A stretch of 55,806 bases of DNA, taken from positions 1 through 55,806 of the forward strand of contig CAZGFY010000012.1 in assembly GCA_964525015.1 (NCBI GenBank). Direction: 5' to 3'. The notes under the pieces were generated by a model. It ran no database searches. It was not told where the DNA came from and was given only the letters and a program-made list of their open reading frames with translations. The stretch is from RGIG3102 sp964525015. Its GTDB lineage: Bacteria; Bacillota; Clostridia; Oscillospirales; Ruminococcaceae. Of the stretch, positions 1-7,980 are shown one piece after another. Position numbers and translations under genes: made by a program. Numbering within the stretch: position 1 is the stretch's first letter; each line of letters begins with the position of its first letter.

Positions 1-17
1 TCTTGGTCAGCTAGATT

Positions 18-46
18 AGTATACCACCACATTCACTCTTTGTCAA
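18..46 (-). promoter_or_regulatory. Sigma-A-type promoter for a gene beyond the left edge
   Basis: Read on the minus strand, a perfect -35 TTGACA (41-46) is followed after 17 bases by an extended -10 TGG-TATACT (18-23). It points out of the window to the left, so it probably drives a gene that is not included. It closely resembles the promoter upstream of hrcA. Confidence 0.7.
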
Positions 47-243
47 CACTTTTTTTTATTTTTTTTTAAAAACTTTTAAAAGCCTTAAAATTGGACAAGC
101 CGAAACCAAGTGGTGTATTTATATAATACTATTTTCCGATTAAAATATCTATGGTAATTTTTAAACTTTAATACTCTATTTTAACCTTTGCAGCATTTAA
201 GGTTTAATCATTTTCTTTTTTATATAATGTATATATAATAATA

Positions 244-269
244 AAGGCTGATTTAATAAAATCAGCCTT
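244..269 (-). terminator. Hairpin at end of flippase/nuclease operon
   Basis: Perfect 11-bp arms AAGGCTGATTT (244-254) and AAATCAGCCTT (259-269) with a four-base loop, 17 bases past the stop codon of the minus-strand nuclease gene. The U-tract on the minus strand is interrupted (TATTATTA), so it may be a weak terminator. Confidence 0.6.
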
Positions 270-286
270 AAAAAACATTGATACTT

Positions 287-1885
287 TTATCTTTTGAAAA
301 TATTAGTTACTTCTTTAATTAACCGTGTCGCTTTATTTAAATCCTTATTTGGATAACCTGACGCTTTTTTTATTTCTTTTGATAATTGCGCAAAAGCTGT
401 CATTAATTCGCTATATGCTCTTGATAATTTAATAGCTTTAACTTTTTCTTTTGCCACAACAGTCTTATCACCAACATGAGTTTGGTATCCAGTTAACAAA
501 TCAAATTCATCCAAATAATATGGTGAATATGTCATCAGCCCTAACTCTTCCTTAATTTTAGCTTCAAATTCCGGTAAGACATCCGGTGCCCCATGAACGG
601 TAAACACCATTTTAGGTTTTTGATGAAATTCTGAAAGCCATTTTAACAAACCTTTTTGATCTGCATGCCCACTAATTCCTTCAAGTTTAATAATATCTGC
701 TTTAACGTCTATATGTTCGCCAAAAAGTTTCACTTCACTTGCTCCATCAAGAAGTATCCTACCAAGTGAGCCCTCTGCTTGGTATCCAACAAATACCACC
801 GTACATTCTTTACGCCATAAATTGTGCTTTAAGTGATGGCGAATTCTTCCGGCATCGCACATACCACTAGCAGAAATTATAACTTTTGGGGATTTATCAA
901 AATTTATAAGTTTACTTTCATCGCTTTTAACGGTTAATTTAAGCCCTGGGAAATTTATTGGGTCAATGCCAGCTTTAACAACTGCCATGGCTTCATCATC
1001 AAAATATCCCCATATATTATCATCAAATACTTCAACCGCTTCTATTGCAAGAGGCGAATCTAAGTAAACAGGTATATCGTGGTTTTTAACTAGCCCCCTT
1101 GCCTTTATATCTCTTAAAAAGTATAGAAGCTCTTGTGTTCTTCCAACAGCAAATGCAGGAATAACAACATTTCCACCTCTATCAAATGTTTTTTGAATAA
1201 CCTGGGCTAAATCAACCCTATAATCTTTAACAACCTTATGTAGTCGATTTCCATATGTACTTTCGCAAACCACATAATCTGCTTTTCTTATATATTGTGG
1301 GTCTTTAATTAAAGGCTGATCGATATTGCCAACATCTCCTGAAAAAACTATCGTTCTCTCTTCGCTATTTTCAATAGAGATAACTTGAATCGCAGCAGAG
1401 CCCAGCAAATGTCCTACATCATAAAATATTGCATAGATATTTTCTTCTATTTGAACTTCCTGCAGATAATCTATTTTAACAAACATACCTAATGCTTTTT
1501 GAGCATCTTCAATTGTGTATAAAGCTTCAATTTCAGCCCTACCACTTCTTTTAGCCTTTCTATTCGCCCATTCAGCTTCCTGCTCTTGGATGTGTGCTGA
1601 ATCTAAAAGCATAATTCTTGCTAAATCAGCCGTTGCTCCTGTTGCGTATATTTTCCCTTTAAATCCATTTTTCACAAGCAAAGGAATATACCCACTATGG
1701 TCGATATGGCTATGAGTTAATAATAAATAATCCACCTCAGATGCCATAATTGGCAAATCGTAACTAATATGTTCTTCTTTTCCTTGCCTCATACCATAGT
1801 CAACGAGAATATTTTTACCATTTGTTTTTAATAAATGCGCCGAGCCCGTAACTCCGTGAGTTGCACCGATGAATTGTAGTTTCAT
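287..1885 (-). CDS. Beta-CASP metallo-beta-lactamase-fold RNase (CPSF73/YSH1-like)
   Basis: Predicted zinc-dependent RNA-processing nuclease of the metallo-beta-lactamase/beta-CASP family (COG1236 type), 532 residues, cytoplasmic. The zinc motif HSHIDH is at residues 58-63, followed by GHLLGSA, FSGDVGN and ESTYGNR. The beta-CASP part shows PAFAVGRTQE, SASGMCDAGR and GISGHADQ, and a late VHGAP. About 60 residues beyond the usual catalytic core form a lysine-rich tail. The start ATG is well supported by an AAGGGGG ribosome site 7 bases upstream. It is last in an operon, 13 bases after the flippase gene. The family is secure; the physiological RNA target is unknown. Confidence 0.88.
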   Translation of the reverse strand: MKLQFIGATHGVTGSAHLLKTNGKNILVDYGMRQGKEEHISYDLPIMASEVDYLLLTHSHIDHSGYIPLLVKNGFKGKIYATGATADLARIMLLDSAHIQEQEAEWANRKAKRSGRAEIEALYTIEDAQKALGMFVKIDYLQEVQIEENIYAIFYDVGHLLGSAAIQVISIENSEERTIVFSGDVGNIDQPLIKDPQYIRKADYVVCESTYGNRLHKVVKDYRVDLAQVIQKTFDRGGNVVIPAFAVGRTQELLYFLRDIKARGLVKNHDIPVYLDSPLAIEAVEVFDDNIWGYFDDEAMAVVKAGIDPINFPGLKLTVKSDESKLINFDKSPKVIISASGMCDAGRIRHHLKHNLWRKECTVVFVGYQAEGSLGRILLDGASEVKLFGEHIDVKADIIKLEGISGHADQKGLLKWLSEFHQKPKMVFTVHGAPDVLPEFEAKIKEELGLMTYSPYYLDEFDLLTGYQTHVGDKTVVAKEKVKAIKLSRAYSELMTAFAQLSKEIKKASGYPNKDLNKATRLIKEVTNIFKR

Positions 1886-1898
1886 ACTGCGTCCCCCT

Positions 1899-3302
1899 TT
1901 ATTTTCTTTTTAATATAGTTTTTATAATTGTTTTAATAAATCCATAAACCGAAGAAAAATTAACTGCCGTTATTAATAAGGTAATTCCTATTCCTATATA
2001 AATCCAATTTGCTCCTTCAGTTATCACAACATAGCTTAAAGATAGTGATAAAATTAAATTTATAAAAATAGAAAATGGTGAAATTTTTATATTGATTATT
2101 TTTCTCGTTCCAATAGCCCTTAAAGTGAACACTGTAAAATAGCTTATCAATGTTGAAATACCTGCACCTTGTGCACCGTAAGCTGGAATTAAAAATAAGT
2201 TTAGCCCTATATTGACAACAGCTCCAGCCATCATTGTGTATAAGTTAGCTTTTCCATCTTTACTAACCATATATATGCTGGAAAGAAAGGTTGAAAAACA
2301 AGAAAAAACAGTTGCTATAACTAATATAGGAATATAAATCCAAGATTCATAGTAACTATCTGCTACCATCAGTAAATTCAATGGTTTTATTAGCATAATT
2401 AAAAACGCTGCTGCTATAAATATCGCACCTTGATAAGCTTTAAAAACATTTTTAAAAAACTTATCCGTTCCACTTTTCCCTTTTTCATTAACTGCTGAAA
2501 TTTGCCAAGCTTCTGTAAAAACTGTGCTACACAAAACGATAATTCCAGGAAGTTTGTAGCTAATAGCATACAAACCAGCCGCCGACTCGCTAACCATATA
2601 CGACACTAAATATTGGTCTGATACATTTGTTATCCACCAAAAAATACTATTTGGTATAAAAGGAATACAATATCTTAGCATTTCTTTAGTTAATCTTTTT
2701 GAATTTGCTTTGATTTTATAGTATTTAAAAGAGCCAGATACAACGCTTAGGAATAATGCACTTAGTAAATCAGCGCCGATAATAGCTAAGATATACCCAA
2801 TCGGCCCAAGTTGTAACTGAACTAAAAGTAACCAAACTAAAATCAAAGTGTTAATAGTTGCTAAAAGTCCGTCTACTGCGTATAGCCTTGTTAGTTTTCT
2901 TGCCCTTGTGAACTGCTGAACGATTGTTCTTAAACAGCTTGCAAATAAATACAGATATAAAAACCCTGCATATTCTCCTATAACTTCCACTTTTTGAATA
3001 ATAGGATAAAAAACCAAAGATAACACAAAGCCCTTTGCATAAGTGTTGCAAGCGATAGTAAACACTCTGTGCTTTGAATAACTTTTATCAAGCCCAAAGC
3101 GAATAATCCCGTTTGCCATTCCAAAGGAAGCTATTGGTATCATAATATTCGCCGTTTGCATCATTAAATTAACTGCATTATATTCGGCAGTAGTTAGTGC
3201 GCTAGTGTATATAGGCATTAATAAAAACACTAGGAATTTACTGCTAAATGTACTAATAAAAAACAGTATTGTATTCACTGCTAAAAATTTATATTTATTC
3301 AA
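1899..3302 (-). CDS. MOP/MATE-superfamily polysaccharide flippase (Wzx-like)
   Basis: A 467-residue integral membrane protein with about 12-14 hydrophobic segments and the layout of the polysaccharide-biosynthesis flippases (RfbX/Wzx, MOP superfamily). These move undecaprenyl-linked oligosaccharides across the cytoplasmic membrane. The start codon is TTG. Its AAAGGA ribosome site lies within the last codons of the preceding zinc-ribbon gene, so translation of the two is probably coupled (4 bases apart). No glycosyltransferases are nearby, so the carried substrate cannot be inferred. Distinct from the spoVB-like flippase at 39-40.7 kb. Confidence 0.8.
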   Translation of the reverse strand: MNKYKFLAVNTILFFISTFSSKFLVFLLMPIYTSALTTAEYNAVNLMMQTANIMIPIASFGMANGIIRFGLDKSYSKHRVFTIACNTYAKGFVLSLVFYPIIQKVEVIGEYAGFLYLYLFASCLRTIVQQFTRARKLTRLYAVDGLLATINTLILVWLLLVQLQLGPIGYILAIIGADLLSALFLSVVSGSFKYYKIKANSKRLTKEMLRYCIPFIPNSIFWWITNVSDQYLVSYMVSESAAGLYAISYKLPGIIVLCSTVFTEAWQISAVNEKGKSGTDKFFKNVFKAYQGAIFIAAAFLIMLIKPLNLLMVADSYYESWIYIPILVIATVFSCFSTFLSSIYMVSKDGKANLYTMMAGAVVNIGLNLFLIPAYGAQGAGISTLISYFTVFTLRAIGTRKIINIKISPFSIFINLILSLSLSYVVITEGANWIYIGIGITLLITAVNFSSVYGFIKTIIKTILKRK

Positions 3303-3306
3303 ACCA

Positions 3307-3540
3307 CTATTTTCCTTTTAAAATTAAATCACATAAATATTTTCTTTTGCAATTAGGACACATTAAATATTTTCTTCCCCCACTTTGTGGAGCAAAGGCT
3401 GATATTATCGGATTTTCTTTGAAAGTCTTTTTGCAATTAACACATCTAAAATCAAACCTACTCGCACGATAAACGCTAATAAAGCAAATAGACACTAAAA
3501 CAACTCCGATAATAATCGGTGCTAGAAATTCATTCATCAT
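3307..3540 (-). CDS. Small membrane-anchored zinc-ribbon protein
   Basis: About 77 residues: an N-terminal transmembrane helix (IIIGVVLVSICFISVY) followed by a zinc ribbon with paired CVNC and CPNC motifs and a basic tail. I place the start at the ATG at 3540 (or the adjacent ATG at 3537) because AGGAAA sits just upstream. A longer reading frame exists to 3597, but its extra residues are encoded inside a perfect hairpin and have no ribosome site. First gene of the operon with the flippase and nuclease. Function unknown; zinc binding is inferred from the cysteines. Confidence 0.65.
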   Translation of the reverse strand: MMNEFLAPIIIGVVLVSICFISVYRASRFDFRCVNCKKTFKENPIISAFAPQSGGRKYLMCPNCKRKYLCDLILKGK

Positions 3541-3572
3541 TATATTTCCTTTTATAAATAACATACAGTATT

Positions 3573-3618
3573 GTAGTTTTCCTTGCGTGCAACCCATTAT
3601 GCACGCAAGGAAAACTAC
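3573..3618. repeat. Perfect 19-bp inverted repeat (GC-rich hairpin)
   Basis: Arms GTAGTTTTCCTTGCGTGCA (3573-3591) and its exact complement (3600-3618) around an 8-base loop. It lies in the probable 5' leader of the minus-strand zinc-ribbon/flippase operon, about 33 bases before the start codon. No U-run follows on either strand, so it is not a simple terminator. Confidence 0.85.
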
Positions 3619-3619
3619 G

Positions 3620-3647
3620 ATTTATATTATCGCAAGATAATATAAAT
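3620..3647. repeat. Second perfect 12-bp inverted repeat
   Basis: Arms ATTTATATTATC (3620-3631) and GATAATATAAAT (3636-3647) around GCAA, starting one base after the larger hairpin. On the minus strand, a possible -10 TATAAT overlaps its outer end (3646-3651). Confidence 0.75.
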
Positions 3648-3764
3648 TATAATCTTTATATTCTTATTATAATATATATATAGTAATAAGTAAACTATTT
3701 ATCTATTTTATTTATAATATACAGCTGTGTTTATTTTGTAAAAGAAAACTGTATAAAAATAAAA

Positions 3765-3793
3765 AAATCCCACCTAAGATTAAGGCGAGATTT
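3765..3793 (-). terminator. Terminator of the regulator/membrane-protein pair
   Basis: On the minus strand AAATCTCGCCT (3783-3793) pairs with AGGTGGGATTT (3765-3775) using two G-U pairs. It is followed by a run of seven U. It ends the 4456-to-3895 gene pair; the pairing works only as minus-strand RNA. Confidence 0.7.
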
Positions 3794-3815
3794 TTTATTT
3801 TGCTAATTTTCACTT

Positions 3816-3827
3816 TGAGCATGCTCA
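3816..3827. repeat. 12-bp perfect palindrome TGAGCATGCTCA
   Basis: Self-complementary 12-mer, extended by ACTT/AAGT on the two sides, in the 3' region between the regulator gene and its terminator. Could be a protein-binding site or part of the 3' UTR structure; no function assigned. Confidence 0.5.
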
Positions 3828-3894
3828 CTAAGTTGCCACCGCGTTATCTATATATTCTTGATTTACTCACCTAACATAAAATGTTAAATAAATT

Positions 3895-4092
3895 TTATTC
3901 TAAAACTTCAAATACTTCTTCAATACTACAACTGAAAACTTTTGCAATATTCCAAGCTAAAACAAGCGATGGGTTATACTTTCCTTTTTCAAGATTACCT
4001 ATTGTTTCTCTTCTAACCCCAACTAATTTTGCCAAATCTTCCTGCTTCATATCAAATTTTGCTCTATACTCTTTTATTTTATTTTTTATCAT
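3895..4092 (-). CDS. Small Cro/CI-type HTH transcriptional regulator
   Basis: A 65-residue protein made almost entirely of a lambda-repressor-like helix-turn-helix (residues about 5-58, with KQEDLAKLVGVRRETIGNLE). The pattern is the compact XRE regulator type with no ligand domain. It overlaps the membrane-protein gene before it by 14 bases, so translation is coupled. Such pairs of a minimal HTH protein and a small membrane protein are common in Firmicutes; the HTH protein often represses its own promoter. The likely target is the strong promoter at 4516-4544. Confidence 0.85.
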   Translation of the reverse strand: MIKNKIKEYRAKFDMKQEDLAKLVGVRRETIGNLEKGKYNPSLVLAWNIAKVFSCSIEEVFEVLE

Positions 4093-4456
4093 TTAACACA
4101 TTCCATCTTTCGCTTATACTGTATTTTAAAACCATTGCTGTATTAATCAAAATCGACACTATCCAACTAGCAACAAGTCCACTTGTTAATGCTTGTGCTC
4201 CATTTTTGCTTATAAATAAATAATTAATTAATGTAACCGCTCCAAGAGATAATACACCAAAGTAAAATGCCGTTGCAGCTGATTTATTTAAGTATTCTTC
4301 TATCATTTCATCTGATTTAATAAATAAATATTCAAAATTAACAGCAAATCCAAAAAAACCTAAAAAAGCCCATTCTTCTGTAAACACACCAATAAACCCT
4401 AGCAAGGATAAAAATCCCATACAGCCATACAATCTACAACTTATTTTCATAATCAA
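4079..4456 (-). CDS. Small membrane protein paired with XRE regulator (DUF3796-like)
   Basis: A protein of about 125 residues with four hydrophobic segments, resembling the DUF3796 membrane proteins that are often encoded beside a minimal XRE regulator. Two starts are possible: TTG at 4456, which has GAAAGG at ideal spacing (7 bases), or the ATG at 4450. I keep the TTG because of that spacing. Transcribed from the near-consensus promoter at 4516-4544 and overlapping the regulator gene by 14 bases. Biochemical role unknown; membrane sensing that feeds the regulator is a guess. Confidence 0.7.
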   Translation of the reverse strand: MIMKISCRLYGCMGFLSLLGFIGVFTEEWAFLGFFGFAVNFEYLFIKSDEMIEEYLNKSAATAFYFGVLSLGAVTLINYLFISKNGAQALTSGLVASWIVSILINTAMVLKYSISERWNVLNDKK

Positions 4457-4515
4457 AACCCAACCTTTCTAATTACAGTAATATCTATGTGATATATTTC
4501 TCACCTTATGTTATA

Positions 4516-4544
4516 AATATACCACATATTTTATATAATGTCAA
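4516..4544 (-). promoter_or_regulatory. Strong promoter of the membrane protein/XRE pair
   Basis: Minus strand: perfect -35 TTGACA (4539-4544), 17-base spacer, TATATT -10 (4516-4521) preceded by TGG. Transcription runs toward 4456. Confidence 0.75.
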
Positions 4545-4582
4545 CTCTTTCGCCTTATTGAACACACCGCAAATCCCAATGT

Positions 4583-4610
4583 TTGACAATTCAATTTTCT
4601 TTGATATAAT
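4583..4610 (+). promoter_or_regulatory. Consensus promoter of the 42-residue peptide gene
   Basis: Plus strand: TTGACA (4583-4588), 16-base spacer, TATAAT (4605-4610); both boxes match the sigma-A consensus fully. It is back-to-back with the minus promoter at 4516-4544, only 38 bases away. Confidence 0.8.
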
Positions 4611-4657
4611 TATATTAAACAGATTTAGTCAAATATTTCAATTAAAGGAGATTGACT

Positions 4658-4786
4658 ATGGTGAATTTAAGCATCATTGATTTTAGTTTATTTGAATTAT
4701 TATGGGTAATTTTTAATATAACAGTTGCAGTTATTATCATATATTTTTTATCCAAGTATATAAACAAAAAAATAAGTAAAAAATAA
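4658..4786 (+). CDS. Single-span membrane peptide, 42 residues
   Basis: A complete small gene: consensus promoter (4583-4610), AAAGGAG ribosome site 7 bases before ATG, 42 codons and a strong terminator (4808-4837). The product starts MVNLSIIDFSLFELLW and has one hydrophobic helix (about residues 11-31). It ends in the basic tail KYINKKISKK. I do not recognise a family. The form (short, one transmembrane helix, lysine-rich C terminus, its own strong promoter) is that of type I toxins and of small regulatory membrane peptides alike. I see no clear antisense promoter, so an antitoxin RNA is not supported. Confidence 0.65.
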   Translation: MVNLSIIDFSLFELLWVIFNITVAVIIIYFLSKYINKKISKK

Positions 4787-4807
4787 ATAGTGATATTCCC
4801 AAAAACA

Positions 4808-4837
4808 AAAACGAACTATAAAATCATAGTTCGTTTT
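4808..4837. terminator. Bidirectional terminator between peptide gene and dnaJ
   Basis: Perfect 12-bp arms AAAACGAACTAT (4808-4819) and ATAGTTCGTTTT (4826-4837). T7 follows on the plus strand and an A-rich stretch precedes it, so it can serve both the plus-strand peptide gene and the convergent dnaJ. Confidence 0.85.
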
Positions 4838-4846
4838 TTTGATATT

Positions 4847-6001
4847 CTATTCAAATAAATCTTTTATTTTTCTAAAGAAACCTTTTCTTTTTTCATAGTT
4901 ATCATCTTTTAGAGTTTGCTCAAAAGCTTCTAGGGCTTTTCTTTGCTCTCTTGTGATTTTCTTTGGAATTTCAACTTCAACAGTTACATACTGATCGCCC
5001 CTGCCTCTTCCGTGAAGATATTGAATACCCTTACCTCTAAGGCGTGTTGTTGTGCCACTTTGAGTTCCCTCAGGAATTTTATACGAAACCTTTCCATCAA
5101 TAGACGGAACAACTATTTCATCGCCTAAAACAGCCTGTGTATAAGTAATTGGAACAGTTACGAAAACATCGTATTTCTTTCTAGTAAACACTTCGTGAGC
5201 CTTTACATTAATTAAAACAATAACATCTCCACTAGGCCCGCCGTTAACACCTTTGTCCCCTTCGCCACGAAGTGCAAGACTTTGTTCATTATCAACGCCG
5301 GCTGGAATATTAATTTGCTTTTTAACTCTAACGCTAACTCTGCCATTACCTCTGCATTTATTACAAGGGTCAGTAATTATTTTACCTTTTCCTTTACAGC
5401 GAGTACACACAACTGTGTTTTGAATTACACCAAACGGAGTTCTTTGCTGAACTTTAATATGTCCAGAACCACCACAATCAGGGCAAGTTTGTGTGTCACT
5501 TCCTTTTTTAGAGCCAGTACCACTACAATCAGGGCAACTTTCTTCCCTATTAAAATCAATCTCAACATCGGCACCGTGAGCCGCTTGCATAAATGAAATA
5601 TTTATAGCAACCCTAACATCGCCACCTTTTCTTGGAGCATTTGGATTGCTTCTTCTTGAAGAGTAGCCACCGCCACCAAAGAATGAGCTGAAAATATCTT
5701 CTAAATCTATCCCACCAGCTCCACCAAAGCCGCCAAATCCGCCGTATCCACCGCCACCAGCTCCGTAGTTCGGGTCAACGCCTGCATGTCCGTATGCATC
5801 GTATAATTTTCTTTTTTCGGCATCAGAAAGCACTTCATAAGCCTCATTAACCTCTTTGAATTTCGCTTCTGCTTCTGCATTATCCGGATTTAAATCTGGA
5901 TGATACTTCTTTGCAGCTTTTCTATATGCAGATTTTAAATCTGCCTCAGAGGCTGATTTATTAACTCCAAGCACTTCATAAAAATCTCTTTTGTCTGCCA
6001 C
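4847..6001 (-). CDS. dnaJ: Chaperone protein DnaJ (Hsp40)
   Basis: Type I Hsp40 co-chaperone that delivers unfolded clients to DnaK and stimulates its ATPase. 384 residues, full length. The J domain (1-70) has the HPD motif in KKYHPDLN. It is followed by a Gly/Phe-rich segment (about 78-115) and a zinc domain of four CxxCxGxG repeats (CPDCSGTG, CPDCGGSG, CTRCKGKG, CNKCRGNG), then the substrate-binding C-terminal domains. The start codon is GTG at 6001 with GAGGG upstream. Last gene of the hrcA-grpE-dnaK-dnaJ operon. Confidence 0.97.
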   Translation of the reverse strand: MADKRDFYEVLGVNKSASEADLKSAYRKAAKKYHPDLNPDNAEAEAKFKEVNEAYEVLSDAEKRKLYDAYGHAGVDPNYGAGGGGYGGFGGFGGAGGIDLEDIFSSFFGGGGYSSRRSNPNAPRKGGDVRVAINISFMQAAHGADVEIDFNREESCPDCSGTGSKKGSDTQTCPDCGGSGHIKVQQRTPFGVIQNTVVCTRCKGKGKIITDPCNKCRGNGRVSVRVKKQINIPAGVDNEQSLALRGEGDKGVNGGPSGDVIVLINVKAHEVFTRKKYDVFVTVPITYTQAVLGDEIVVPSIDGKVSYKIPEGTQSGTTTRLRGKGIQYLHGRGRGDQYVTVEVEIPKKITREQRKALEAFEQTLKDDNYEKRKGFFRKIKDLFE

Positions 6002-6033
6002 TTTTATACCCTCATTTGTAAATTATTTATAAT

Positions 6034-6070
6034 ACTATAAGGCAGATAAAACTTATCCGCCTTTTATAGT
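6034..6070 (-). promoter_or_regulatory. Intercistronic stem-loop dnaK-dnaJ
   Basis: As minus-strand RNA, ACTATAAAAGGCGGATA pairs with TATCTGCCTTATAGT (one G-U pair, small bulge), giving a long stem between dnaK and dnaJ. No U-run follows. It may be an mRNA stabiliser, a processing site or a partial terminator that lowers dnaJ relative to dnaK. Confidence 0.55.
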
Positions 6071-6088
6071 ATATAGTAGTTAGTTTAA

Positions 6089-7909
6089 TTAATCAACATC
6101 TTTATAATCAGCGTCAACAATTGTATCATCGCCAGCTTGTTCTGGATTTTCTCCTGCTGCTTGTTGCTGTTCTTGTGCTGCAGCTTCATACATTTTTTGG
6201 CTCATAGCGTGAAGAGATGTTTCCATTTCTTGCATTTTAGCTTTTATATCTTCCATATTATCAGCAGTGATAGCAGCTTTTAAAGCTTCTTGTTTTGCTA
6301 ATAAGTCTGTTTTTTCTTCTTCTGAGATTTTATCTTCCATATCTTTTAGAAGTTTATCTGTTTGGTAAACCATAGCGTCTGCTGAGTTTTTAGTTTCAAC
6401 GTCTTCTCTGCGTTTTTTATCTTCTTGTGCATATTGCTCTGCTTCATTAACAGCTTTTTCAACTTCTTCTTTGCTCATATTAGTTGAAGAAGTGATTGTG
6501 ATTGATTGCTCTTTACCTGTTCCTAAATCTTTTGCAGAAACAGAAACAATTCCGTTTGCGTCAATATCAAATGAAACTTCGATTTGTGGAACGCCTCTTG
6601 GAGCTGGAGCAATACCATCTAAGTGGAAAATACCTAAAGATTTATTATCTTTTGAGAATTCTCTTTCACCTTGTAGTACATTGATTTCAACTGAAGGCTG
6701 ATTATCAGCAGCAGTTGAGAATTTTTGACTCTTTTTAGTTGGGATAGTTGTGTTTCTATCTATAATTTTAGCAGTAATTCCACCAACAGTTTCAATACCT
6801 AGTGAAAGTGGAGTAACGTCTAATAATAAAATGCCTTTAACATCTCCACCTAAAACACCACCTTGAATAGCAGCACCTAAAGCCACACATTCGTCTGGGT
6901 TAATTCCTTTAAACGGATCTTTTCCAACGATTTTTTTAACTGCTTCTTGAACAGCTGGAATTCTTGTTGAACCACCAACTAATAACACTTTATCAATTTC
7001 GCTAATAGCAAGACCTGAATCGCTTAATGCTTGGCGAACTGGTTTGATTGTAGCTTCAACTAAATCAGCAGTCAATTCATCAAATTTTGCTCTTGTTAAT
7101 GTTAAGTCTAAGTGTTTTGGACCATCTTGGTCAACTGTGATAAATGGTAGGTTGATAGATGTTTGAGCAACGCCTGAAAGCTCAATTTTAGCTTTTTCAG
7201 CAGCTTCTTTTAATCTTTGAGCAGCCATTTTATCATTTAATAAATCAATACCATTATCTTTTTTGAATTCGCTAGCTAGCCATTTAATGATTCTTTCATC
7301 AAAGTCATCACCACCTAAACGGTTGTCACCAGCAGTAGCTAAAACTTCTTGAACGCCATCGCCCATACCAATAATAGAAACGTCGAAAGTACCGCCACCT
7401 AAATCGTATACAAGGATTTTTTGTTCTTGCTCTTTATCAACGCCGTATGCAAGTGCTGCTGCTGTTGGCTCATTGATAATTCTTTTAACATCAAGACCTG
7501 CGATTGTACCAGCATTTTTAGTTGCCTGTCTTTGTGAATCGTTAAAATAAGCTGGAACAGTGATAACTGCTTCTGTTACTTTTTCACCTAGATAGCTTTC
7601 AGCTTCTGTTTTTAATCTTGCTAAAATCATTGCTGAAATTTCTTCTGGTGTGTATTCTTTTCCATCAGCTTTAACTTTGTGGTCTGTGCCCATTTCTCTT
7701 TTGATTGACGCGATAGTTCCTTCTGGATTTGTAATCGCTTGACGTTTAGCCACTTGACCAATTAATCTTTCGCCATTTTTTGAAAAACCTACAACAGATG
7801 GTGTTGTTCTCATTCCTTCAGCGTTAGCTATAACAACAGCTTCGCCACCTTCCATTACTGCTACACATGAGTTAGTAGTACCAAGGTCAATACCTATAAT
7901 TTTACCCAT
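6089..7909 (-). CDS. dnaK: Chaperone protein DnaK (Hsp70)
   Basis: ATP-dependent Hsp70 chaperone, 606 residues, within the normal bacterial range. The N-terminal ATPase domain begins with the phosphate loop GIDLGTTNSCVAV and contains VYDLGGGTFDVSI and LLVGGSTRIPAVQ. The linker and substrate-binding domain follow (residues about 380-500), then a helical lid and an acidic tail. It acts with DnaJ and GrpE encoded on either side. The 71-base gap to grpE contains a short hairpin with a GAAA tetraloop (AGGC-GAAA-GCCT, around 7950-7962). Confidence 0.98.
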   Translation of the reverse strand: MGKIIGIDLGTTNSCVAVMEGGEAVVIANAEGMRTTPSVVGFSKNGERLIGQVAKRQAITNPEGTIASIKREMGTDHKVKADGKEYTPEEISAMILARLKTEAESYLGEKVTEAVITVPAYFNDSQRQATKNAGTIAGLDVKRIINEPTAAALAYGVDKEQEQKILVYDLGGGTFDVSIIGMGDGVQEVLATAGDNRLGGDDFDERIIKWLASEFKKDNGIDLLNDKMAAQRLKEAAEKAKIELSGVAQTSINLPFITVDQDGPKHLDLTLTRAKFDELTADLVEATIKPVRQALSDSGLAISEIDKVLLVGGSTRIPAVQEAVKKIVGKDPFKGINPDECVALGAAIQGGVLGGDVKGILLLDVTPLSLGIETVGGITAKIIDRNTTIPTKKSQKFSTAADNQPSVEINVLQGEREFSKDNKSLGIFHLDGIAPAPRGVPQIEVSFDIDANGIVSVSAKDLGTGKEQSITITSSTNMSKEEVEKAVNEAEQYAQEDKKRREDVETKNSADAMVYQTDKLLKDMEDKISEEEKTDLLAKQEALKAAITADNMEDIKAKMQEMETSLHAMSQKMYEAAAQEQQQAAGENPEQAGDDTIVDADYKDVD

Positions 7910-7980
7910 AATAAAATCTCCTTTTATATCTTTATATTATTTTAATTTATATATGAAAGGCTTTCGCCTAATCACCAGTT

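Noticed and set aside
3541..3597. N-terminal extension of the zinc-ribbon protein (MGCTQGKLQYC...)
   Set aside because: The extra codons are one arm of a perfect hairpin and have no ribosome site, while a good site lies before 3540.
3833..3843. TTGCCACCGCG, similar to the T-box core (TGGNACCGCG) on the plus strand
   Set aside because: Lacks the GG needed to pair with the tRNA end, has no following terminator and no plus-strand aminoacyl-tRNA or amino-acid gene downstream. It lies in the 3' region of minus-strand genes.
4489..4680. 63-codon plus-strand frame over the divergent promoters
   Set aside because: It runs through two good promoters and the ribosome site of the 42-residue peptide and has none of its own.
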